Assembly: GCA_030451965.1 (NCBI GenBank)
Contig: JAKDNE010000006.1
Span: 1-24,029 of the forward strand
Reading direction: 5' to 3'
Length of the DNA: 24,029 nt
Origin: Brachybacterium sp.
GTDB taxonomy: Bacteria; Actinomycetota; Actinomycetes; Actinomycetales; Dermabacteraceae
Part shown: positions 14,661 through 24,029 of the stretch, in pieces
Layout of the letters: every line of letters starts with the position of its first letter
Position numbering within the stretch: position 1 is the stretch's first letter
Position numbers and translations under genes: made by a program
Notes under the pieces: model-generated
Databases searched by the model: none
What the model was told of the DNA's origin: nothing
Seen by the model: the letters and a program-made list of their open reading frames with translations, nothing else

Positions 14661-14840
14661 CCGAAGACCGCCGGTCGTCGCCCTCGACCCCGAGGACGAT
14701 CGAAGAAATCCCTACGGGATGGCCTGCGCAGGTGTAGAAGCGACCATCGCATGGTCGTGCCCGTCCGGCTCCGGCCGGCAGCCCTCGTGGCGGCATCCGT
14801 GCGATCAAGGCCTCGACACTTGCGTGTCGAGGCTTTTTCC
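14661..14840 (+). ncRNA. Ribosomal protein L10 leader (autoregulatory rplJL leader RNA)
   Basis: The ~230 nt before rplJ are non-coding but highly structured. The leader opens with CCGAAGACCGCCGGTCG (14661-14677), which resembles rplJ leaders I recall from other actinobacteria. It carries hairpins ATCCC-TAC-GGGAT (14708-14720), the palindrome CCTGCGCAGG (14723-14732), and CGACCAT-CGC-ATGGTCG (14741-14757), and ends in an intrinsic terminator (listed separately). In well-studied bacteria the L10-(L12)n complex binds such a leader and reduces rplJ-rplL expression. CCTCGAC occurs twice, at 14682-14688 and as the 5' arm of the terminator at 14811-14817. Either copy could pair with the terminator's 3' arm, and CGAGG (14691-14695) could pair with its 5' arm. 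An alternative fold is therefore possible; I have not computed energies. Confidence 0.7.
14807..14838 (+). terminator. Intrinsic terminator / attenuator inside the rplJ leader
   Basis: GCCTCGACAC (14810-14819) pairs perfectly with GTGTCGAGGC (14824-14833) around a TTGC loop. A run of five T follows (14834-14838), and three more pairs can form between AAG and the first T residues. This is a classical Rho-independent terminator only 52 nt before the rplJ ATG, in an otherwise leader-like region, so it most likely acts as an attenuator. It is the only hairpin in the window with a proper U-tract. Confidence 0.8.
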
Positions 14841-14890
14841 GTTCCTGGGACGCCTTCACCCGGTGGCGAGAGACCTCTGGAAGGAGGGCC

Positions 14891-15406
14891 ATGGCTAACC
14901 CCGAAAAGGTGGATGCCGTCTCGGAGATCGCGGAGCTGTTCCGCGAGTCCGACGCCGCCGTCATCACCGAATATCGCGGGCTCAGCGTGGGGGATCTCAA
15001 GGAGCTTCGTCGCTCGCTGGGTTCCGAGACCACCTACGCCGTGGTGAAGAACACGCTCACGGAGATCGCCGCCCGCGAGGCCGGCATCGACGCCTTCGAT
15101 GGCACGCTCAGCGGTCCGACCGCTATCGCCTTCATCAAGGGTGAGCCGGTGGGGCCTGCGAAGGCTCTGCGTGACTTCGCCAAGACTCACGAGCAGCTCG
15201 TGATCAAGTCCGGTTACTTCGAGGGTGCTCTGCTCTCGAAGGAGGACGTTCAGAAGCTCGCGGACCTCCAGTCCCGCGAGGTCCTGCTGGCCACGGCCGC
15301 CGGCGCTATGAAGGCGTCGATGTCCAAGGCCGCCGCCACGTTTGCGGCGCCGCTGTCGAAGGCAGCACGCACCGTGGACGCGCTGCGGGCCAAGCAGGAG
15401 GTCTGA
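14891..15406 (+). CDS. rplJ: 50S ribosomal protein L10
   Basis: L10 anchors the L7/L12 dimers to the ribosomal stalk base and, with them, binds its own mRNA leader. The ATG at 14891 gives 171 aa and follows an excellent AAGGAGG. Family features are the N-terminal K-V-x-x-V-x-E-I-x-E-x-F-R-E-S-x-A-x-V-I-T-E-Y-R-G-L-S-V, then L-R-x-S-L-G-S-E-T-T-Y-A-V-V-K-N-T-L. The L-x-G-P-T-A-I-A-F region is near 73-81, and the C-terminal helix binding L12 (A-A-x-F-A-A-P-L-S-K-A-A-R-T-V-D-A-L) is also present. It is the first gene of the rplJ-rplL pair and probably controlled by the leader attenuator. Confidence 0.97.
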   Translation: MANPEKVDAVSEIAELFRESDAAVITEYRGLSVGDLKELRRSLGSETTYAVVKNTLTEIAAREAGIDAFDGTLSGPTAIAFIKGEPVGPAKALRDFAKTHEQLVIKSGYFEGALLSKEDVQKLADLQSREVLLATAAGAMKASMSKAAATFAAPLSKAARTVDALRAKQEV

Positions 15407-15493
15407 GGGGCCGCGGTCTCTCAGCTCTCCGCACTCACAGCCTCAGCGCTGTCCCCCGTGCCTCCTTCACCGGAAGCGCGGTCCGCACCACCT

Positions 15494-15534
15494 GGCGCGC
15501 AAGCGCCGTCTCACACCGCAGGGACGCACGTCCC
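15494..15534 (+). other. Structured rplJ-rplL spacer hairpins
   Basis: In the 150-nt spacer GGCGC-GCAA-GCGCC (15494-15507) forms a hairpin closed by a GNRA tetraloop, and GGGAC-GCAC-GTCCC (15521-15534) a second one, 7 nt before the rplL ribosome site. They may tune processing or the higher translation of rplL relative to rplJ. There is no promoter-like box or U-tract. Confidence 0.4.
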
Positions 15535-15556
15535 GCCCATAGGAAGGAACGCCACC

Positions 15557-15946
15557 ATGGCTAAGCTCAGCAACGACGAGCTCATCGAAGCTTTCAAGGA
15601 AATGTCCCTCATCGAGCTCTCCGAGTTCGTGAAGCAGTTCGAGGACGTCTTCGACGTCACCGCTGCCGCCCCCGTGGCCGTCGCCGCTGCCGGTGGCGCC
15701 GCCGCCGGTGGCGAGGCTGAGGTCGAGGAGGAGCAGACCGAGTTCGACGTCGTCCTCGAGTCGGCCGGTTCCGCGAAGATCGCCGTCATCAAGGAGGTGC
15801 GCGGTCTCACCTCGCTCGGTCTGAAGGAGGCCAAGGCGCTCGTCGACGAGGCCCCCAAGGCTGTCCTCGAGGGTGTCAAGCAGGAGGACGCCGAGGCTGC
15901 CAAGACCAAGCTCGAGGAGGCCGGCGCGACCGCTTCCGTCAAGTGA
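15557..15946 (+). CDS. rplL: 50S ribosomal protein L7/L12
   Basis: L7/L12 is the multicopy stalk protein that recruits and activates translational GTPases. The ATG at 15557 gives 129 aa and has AGGAAGGA 8 nt ahead. An upstream frame to 15458 exists but lacks family residues. The dimerising N-terminal domain (L-S-N-D-E-L-I-E-A-F-K-E-M-S-L-I-E-L-S-E-F-V-K) runs to about residue 35. A hinge of Ala/Gly/Val/Glu follows (about 38-60). The C-terminal domain has E-F-D-V-V-L, K-I-x-V-I-K-E-V-R-x-x-T-x-L-G-L-K-E-A-K-x-L-V-D-x-A-P, the surface that contacts EF-G and EF-Tu, and ends E-E-A-G-A. It is co-transcribed with rplJ and followed by a strong hairpin. Confidence 0.98.
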   Translation: MAKLSNDELIEAFKEMSLIELSEFVKQFEDVFDVTAAAPVAVAAAGGAAAGGEAEVEEEQTEFDVVLESAGSAKIAVIKEVRGLTSLGLKEAKALVDEAPKAVLEGVKQEDAEAAKTKLEEAGATASVK

Positions 15947-15999
15947 TCCCCGGCGTGCGCTCCGGCGCGCGCCCGATCTGACGGCAGTCGCACTGCTCA

Positions 16000-16035
16000 A
16001 GAAGGGCCGTCCCGCATCTGCGGGGCGGCCCTTCT
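16000..16035 (+). terminator. 16-bp terminator hairpin after rplL
   Basis: AGAAGGGCCG (16000-16009) pairs with CGGCCCTTCT (16026-16035), then one U-G pair, then CCCGC with GCGGG, around an ATCT loop. It lies 54 nt after the rplL stop. There is no U-run after it, but the stem is nearly perfect and its base is A/T-containing, so it should separate rplJL from rpoBC at least partly. Confidence 0.75.
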
Positions 16036-16303
16036 GCATGCCCGGACGTCAGGATCCCCGGAGCCTGGACCAGCGAGAAATCGACTCCTGACGTGGCGCG
16101 ACACTCCGGGGGAGGGTCTGCCTGCTTGACTCCTGGACGATTTCCCACCATCATTTTTCTCGTACGGAGCTCTTCCTGCCGCACGTGCCCGGTGTGACCT
16201 CACCGCCGGGCCGGTCGAGTCAGACAGGCGGGATAGCACCGGGAGAGCACCCGCGCCAGGCATATAGCGGCCGACGCGGATGGACCGGTCGTGTTCGCGA
16301 CCC
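16036..16303 (+). other. Gene-free stretch between rplL terminator and rpoB promoter
   Basis: No coding frame with family-like residues is seen. It holds a TTGACT (16126-16131) with a poor -10-like CATCAT 17 nt on, a T-rich patch (TCATTTTTCT, about 16151-16160) unusual for this genome, two copies of GACTCCTG (about 16083 and 16129), and a small hairpin GGTG-N6-CACC near 16190-16203. A second, upstream rpoB promoter is possible but not convincing. Confidence 0.35.
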
Positions 16304-16332
16304 TTGCGTCCATCCGCGCACTTGTGTATGCT
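16304..16332 (+). promoter_or_regulatory. Main rpoB-rpoC promoter
   Basis: TTGCGT (16304-16309), exactly 17 nt, then TATGCT (16327-16332). Transcription should begin near 16339, giving a leader of about 119 nt before the rpoB TTG. It is the best-formed sigma-A/HrdB-type promoter in the window. Confidence 0.7.
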
Positions 16333-16457
16333 CATTCCTTGCGCCGTGTGCCTCCCGTCGGATCTGCCGCTCTGTTCTTCACATTGCATGCTCCACTGCC
16401 CTGATGGGTCGTTCACCGCGCCTGGGATTCCGTCATCGGCCTGTGGAAGGACCCCCC

Positions 16458-19400
16458 TTGGCTGCCTCGAGCACCGATCGCACCACTGACATCGCACTTC
16501 GTACCGCCTCGCCTCGCGTCACCTTCGCGAAGCTCGGCGACCCCATCGAGGTCCCGGATCTGCTGAGTCTGCAGACCACCTCATTCGACTGGCTGCTCGG
16601 AAACGAGCGCTGGCTGGAGCGTGCCGCTGAGGCCTCCGCCGACGGTCGTGAGGACGTCCCGCAGACCTCCGGTCTCGCGGACATCCTCGAGGAGATCTCC
16701 CCGATCGAGGACTTCGCCGGCAACATGTCGCTGTCGTTCCGCGACCACACCTTCGACGACCCGAAGTACACGGTCGACGAATGCAAGGAGAAGGACCTCA
16801 CCTACGCGGCTCCGCTGTACGTCATCGCGGAGTTCATGAACAACGAGACCGGTGAGATCAAGACCCAGACGGTCTTCATGGGCGAGTTCCCGCTCATGAC
16901 CGACAAGGGCACGTTCATCATCAACGGCACCGAGCGCGTCGTCGTCTCGCAGCTGGTCCGCTCCCCGGGCGTGTACTTCGAGGAGTCCATCGACAAGACC
17001 TCCGACAAGCACATCTTCTCCGCGAAGGTCATCCCCTCCCGCGGCGCGTGGCTCGAGTTCGAGGTCGACAAGCGCGACCAGGTCGGTGTGCGCATCGACC
17101 GCAAGCGCAAGCAGTCCGTCACCACCCTGCTGCAGGCCCTCGGCATGTCGCACAGCGACATCCTCGAGGAGTTCGGCGAGTTCGAGTCGATGCGCTCCAC
17201 GCTCGAGAAGGACCGCATCGCGTCCCAGGACGAGGCGCTCATCGACATCTACCGCAAGCAGCGCCCGGGCGAGCCGCCCACGCGCGATGCGGGCGAGGCG
17301 ATGCTGAACAACCTCTACTTCAACTCCAAGCGCTATGACCTGGCGAAGGTCGGCCGCTACAAGATCGGCAAGAAGCTCGGTCTCGAGGGCAGCCTCTCCG
17401 AGTCGACCCTGCGTCTGCAGGACGTCGTGGCAGCCATCAAGTACATCGTGGCGCTGCACGACGGCGTCTCGGAGTACACCAGCACCGACGGCAGGGCCGT
17501 GCGCGTGGAGACCGACGACATCGACCACTTCGGCAACCGTCGCATCCGTGCGGTGGGCGAGCTGATCCAGAACCAGGTCCGCACCGGCCTGTCCCGCATG
17601 GAGCGCGTCGTCCGCGAGCGCATGACCACGCAGGACGTCGAGGCGATCACGCCGTTGACGCTGATCAACATCCGTCCGGTCACCGCCGCGATCAAGGAGT
17701 TCTTCGGGACTTCTCAGCTGTCGCAGTTCATGGACCAGAACAACCCGCTGTCGGGTCTGACCCACAAGCGTCGCCTCTCTGCGCTGGGCCCGGGCGGCCT
17801 CTCCCGTGATCGCGCCGGCATGGAGGTCCGTGACGTCCACCCCTCGCACTACGGCCGCATGTGCCCGATCGAGACGCCTGAGGGTCCGAACATCGGTCTG
17901 ATCGGCTCGCTGGCGACCTTCGCCCGCATCAACCCCTTCGGCTTCATCGAGACCCCGTACCGCAAGGTCGAGGGCGGCCACGTCACGGACGAGGTCGTGT
18001 ACCTCACCGCCGATGACGAGGACCGTCACATCATCGCCCAGGCGAACGCGAAGATCGATGAGCAGGGACGCTTCCTCGAGGAGGAAGTCCTGGTGCGCCT
18101 CCCCGGCGGCGAGCCCGACCTGGTCGTCGTCGCGGACGTGGACTTTATGGACGTCTCCGCGCGCCAGATGGTCTCCGTCGCCACCGCGATGATCCCCTTC
18201 CTCGAGCACGACGATGCCAACCGCGCGCTCATGGGTTCGAACATGCAGCGCCAGGCCGTGCCGCTGCTCCGTTCCGAGATGCCGCTGGTCGGCACCGGTA
18301 TGGAGCGTCGCGCCGCGGTCGATGCGGGCGACGTGATCACCGCGCAGAAGGCCGGCGTCATCGAGGAGCTCTCCGCCGACCTCATCGTGGTGATGGCCGA
18401 CGACGGCTCCCGTCAGACCTACCCGATCGGGAAGTTCCAGCGCTCCAACGCCGGCAACTCCTACAACCAGCGCGTGCTCTTCGACGAGGGCGATCGCGTC
18501 GAAGCCGGCTCGATCCTGGCCGATGGTCCCTCGACCGATCAGGGCGAGCTGTCCATCGGCAAGAACCTGCTGGTCGCCTTCATGTCGTGGGAGGGCCACA
18601 ACTACGAGGACGGCATCATCCTGTCCTCGCGGATGGTCCAGGACGACGTCCTCACCTCGATCCACATCGAGGAGCACGAGGTCGATGCGCGTGACACCAA
18701 GCTCGGCCGCGAGGAGATCACCCGGGACATCCCGAACGTCGGCGACGACGTGCTGGCCGATCTCGACGAGCGCGGCATCATCCGCATCGGCGCCGAGGTC
18801 GAGCCGGGCGACATCCTGGTCGGCAAGGTCACCCCGAAGGGCGAGACCGAGCTGACCCCGGAGGAGCGCCTGCTGCGCGCCATCTTCGGCGAGAAGGCCC
18901 GCGAGGTGCGCGACACCTCGCTGCGCGTCCCGCACGGCGAGACCGGCACGGTCATCGGCGTGCAGGTCTTCAACGACGACGAGGACGGGGACATCCTGCC
19001 CACCGGCGTCAACGAGATGGTCCGCGTCTACGTGGCGCAGAAGCGCAAGATCACCGACGGTGACAAGCTCGCCGGCCGTCACGGCAACAAGGGCGTCATC
19101 GCGAAGATCCTGCCGGTCGAGGACATGCCGTTCCTGGAGGACGGCACCCCGATCGACATCATCCTCAACCCCATGGGCGTGCCCGGCCGGATGAACATCG
19201 GCCAGGTCATGGAGACCCACCTGGGGTGGGTCGCCAAGGCCGGCTGGGACCTGGACGAGTCCGAGCCGACGGCCGCAGACCTGCCCGCCGCGGCGCTGCA
19301 CGGTGAGCCCGACACCCCGGTCGCCGTCCCCGTCTTCGACGGTCTCACCGCCGACGAGGTCACCGGTCTGATCGCCAATCACCGCCCCAACCGGGACGGC

Positions 19401-19946
19401 GAGCGGATGGTCAAGGAGAACGGCAAGGCGCGTCTGTTCGACGGCCGCTCCGGCGAGCCGTTCCCGGAGCCGGTCTCCGTGGGATACATGTACATGCTGA
19501 AGCTCCATCACCTGGTGGACGACAAGCTGCACGCGCGCTCCACGGGTCCGTACTCGATGATCACCCAGCAGCCGCTGGGCGGTAAGGCCCAGTTCGGTGG
19601 CCAGCGCTTCGGCGAGATGGAGGTGTGGGCCCTGGAGGCCTACGGCGCCGCATACGCCCTGCAGGAGCTGCTGACCATCAAGTCCGACGACATCGCCGGA
19701 CGTGTGAAGGTCTACGAGGCGATCGTCAAGGGTGAGAACATCCCCGAGCCCGGCATCCCGGAGTCGTTCCGCGTGCTGCTCAAGGAGATGCAGTCCCTCT
19801 GCCTGAACGTCGAGGTGCTCTCCAGCGATGGCACCGCCCAGGACGTCAAGGAGAGCGACGAGGAGGTCTTCCGCGCTGCGGAGGAGCTCGGCATCGACCT
19901 GTCCCGCCGACCCCACGAGGGCGTCGGCTCCATCGAAGAGGTCTGA
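16458..19946 (+). CDS. rpoB: DNA-directed RNA polymerase subunit beta
   Basis: RpoB forms half of the RNA polymerase catalytic cleft and binds rifampicin. I start at TTG 16458 (1162 aa). AAGGA lies 6 nt ahead, and the following A-A-S matches the TTG-GCT-GCC start I recall for actinobacterial rpoB. The frame is open upstream to 16185 but crosses the promoter. The N-terminus has F-A-K-L-x-x-P-x-E-V-P-D-L-L-x-L-Q-T-x-S-F-D-W-L-L-G-N. The rifampicin region S-Q-L-S-Q-F-M-D-Q-N-N-P-L-S begins at residue 419, then T-H-K-R-R-L-S-A-L-G-P-G-G-L. Asp426, His436 and Ser441 (E. coli 516, 526 and 531) are all wild type. Further on are E-T-P-E-G-P-N-I-G-L-I, the G-x-N-x-x-V-A-F-M-x-W-E-G-x-N-Y-E-D segment, G-D-K-x-A-G-R-H-G-N-K-G and the C-terminal G-G-K-A-Q-F-G-G-Q-R-F-G-E-M-E. 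Full length with no lesion; rpoC follows after a structured 120-nt spacer. Confidence 0.98.
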   Translation: MAASSTDRTTDIALRTASPRVTFAKLGDPIEVPDLLSLQTTSFDWLLGNERWLERAAEASADGREDVPQTSGLADILEEISPIEDFAGNMSLSFRDHTFDDPKYTVDECKEKDLTYAAPLYVIAEFMNNETGEIKTQTVFMGEFPLMTDKGTFIINGTERVVVSQLVRSPGVYFEESIDKTSDKHIFSAKVIPSRGAWLEFEVDKRDQVGVRIDRKRKQSVTTLLQALGMSHSDILEEFGEFESMRSTLEKDRIASQDEALIDIYRKQRPGEPPTRDAGEAMLNNLYFNSKRYDLAKVGRYKIGKKLGLEGSLSESTLRLQDVVAAIKYIVALHDGVSEYTSTDGRAVRVETDDIDHFGNRRIRAVGELIQNQVRTGLSRMERVVRERMTTQDVEAITPLTLINIRPVTAAIKEFFGTSQLSQFMDQNNPLSGLTHKRRLSALGPGGLSRDRAGMEVRDVHPSHYGRMCPIETPEGPNIGLIGSLATFARINPFGFIETPYRKVEGGHVTDEVVYLTADDEDRHIIAQANAKIDEQGRFLEEEVLVRLPGGEPDLVVVADVDFMDVSARQMVSVATAMIPFLEHDDANRALMGSNMQRQAVPLLRSEMPLVGTGMERRAAVDAGDVITAQKAGVIEELSADLIVVMADDGSRQTYPIGKFQRSNAGNSYNQRVLFDEGDRVEAGSILADGPSTDQGELSIGKNLLVAFMSWEGHNYEDGIILSSRMVQDDVLTSIHIEEHEVDARDTKLGREEITRDIPNVGDDVLADLDERGIIRIGAEVEPGDILVGKVTPKGETELTPEERLLRAIFGEKAREVRDTSLRVPHGETGTVIGVQVFNDDEDGDILPTGVNEMVRVYVAQKRKITDGDKLAGRHGNKGVIAKILPVEDMPFLEDGTPIDIILNPMGVPGRMNIGQVMETHLGWVAKAGWDLDESEPTAADLPAAALHGEPDTPVAVPVFDGLTADEVTGLIANHRPNRDGERMVKENGKARLFDGRSGEPFPEPVSVGYMYMLKLHHLVDDKLHARSTGPYSMITQQPLGGKAQFGGQRFGEMEVWALEAYGAAYALQELLTIKSDDIAGRVKVYEAIVKGENIPEPGIPESFRVLLKEMQSLCLNVEVLSSDGTAQDVKESDEEVFRAAEELGIDLSRRPHEGVGSIEEV

Positions 19947-19957
19947 CGGACGGGGGA

Positions 19958-20006
19958 CCGGGAGAGCACGCCGGCTGCACCGAGCAGCCGGCCATGCTCC
20001 TCCCGG
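19958..20006 (+). other. Long imperfect hairpin in the rpoB-rpoC spacer
   Basis: CCGGGAGAGCA (19958-19968) pairs with the stretch 19995-20006 with one bulged C. After a 1x2 internal loop GCCGGCTGC (19970-19978) pairs perfectly with GCAGCCGGC (19984-19992) around loop ACCGA. That makes about 20 bp in 49 nt. An outer 7-bp helix, ACGGGGG (19950-19956) with CCCCCGT (20020-20026), can enclose it. There is no U-tract, and rpoC must be expressed through it. An RNase III-type processing site or stabilising element is more plausible than a full terminator. Confidence 0.6.
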
Positions 20007-20066
20007 CCCCGCCCTCGACCCCCCGTTCCCTCAGACACCAGACTTCCGATCGAGAGAAGGACACCT

Positions 20067-23951
<3,885 letters not shown>

Positions 23952-23974
23952 TCCTGCGCTGAGGAGCGCGGGAG

Positions 23975-23999
23975 CGTCATCGCCGGCGAGGCGATGACG
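23975..23999 (+). terminator. Terminator hairpin after rpoC
   Basis: CGTCATCGCC (23975-23984) pairs perfectly with GGCGATGACG (23990-23999), with loop GGCGA. It begins 24 nt past the rpoC stop. A smaller stem GCGCT-GAGG-AGCGC (23956-23969) precedes it. No U-tract follows within the window. Confidence 0.65.
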
Positions 24000-24029
24000 G
24001 AACGGCCACGAGCCGCGGGGCGGCCCCAC

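Noticed and set aside
16126..16160. Second rpoB promoter or U-tract terminator at TTGACT / TCATTTTTCT
   Set aside because: The -10 match is poor and no hairpin precedes the T-rich patch; kept only as a remark in the spacer entry.

Overview
The window is about 24 kb of high-GC DNA from an actinobacterium. The best guess is the order Micrococcales, near Brachybacterium/Dermabacteraceae, judged from protein character and gene order only; no database search was possible. Support comes from GC-rich third codon positions, GTG/TTG starts, genes that appear leaderless, an actinobacterial TTG-start rpoB, a NusG with an acidic N-terminal extension, a DUF3017 protein, and the order aminotransferase / tRNA-Trp / secE / nusG / rplK / rplA / rplJ / rplL / rpoB / rpoC.

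Left part (1-3200): the 3' end of purN is followed by purH, with a ZTP (pfl) riboswitch in the gap. The riboswitch places purH under control of its own pathway intermediate and rules out a longer purH reading frame that starts inside the aptamer. A class I-like PPK2 polyphosphate kinase gene follows. It converges on aspA (aspartate ammonia-lyase, minus strand) over a long hairpin that could terminate both.

Middle part (3200-11700): aspA diverges from a small DUF3017 membrane protein gene. Next come a ThrE-type threonine/serine exporter, a beta-propeller lactonase-like protein almost touching it, and galK. galK converges with a 13-nt overlap on a two-gene minus-strand unit, a PLP aminotransferase followed by an adenosine-deaminase-family gene. 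These are housekeeping or accessory metabolic genes. I see no mobile element, prophage, CRISPR or defence island.

Right part (11700-24029): the core translation/transcription cluster, in order tRNA-Trp(CCA), secE, nusG, rplK, rplA, rplJ, rplL, rpoB and rpoC, all on the plus strand. The coding content is conventional, but the intergenic control is rich. There is a clear promoter and a nine-codon leader ORF before rplK, and a 15-bp hairpin after rplA. A structured L10-type leader before rplJ ends in a classical U-tract terminator, so it looks like an attenuator. A 16-bp terminator follows rplL, a well-formed promoter precedes rpoB, a roughly 20-bp stem lies between rpoB and rpoC, and a 10-bp hairpin follows rpoC.

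I found no clearly new multi-gene system. The most interesting material is RNA-level regulation (ZTP riboswitch, rplJ attenuator, rplK leader ORF, rpoB-rpoC hairpin) and a recurring leaderless promoter pattern.
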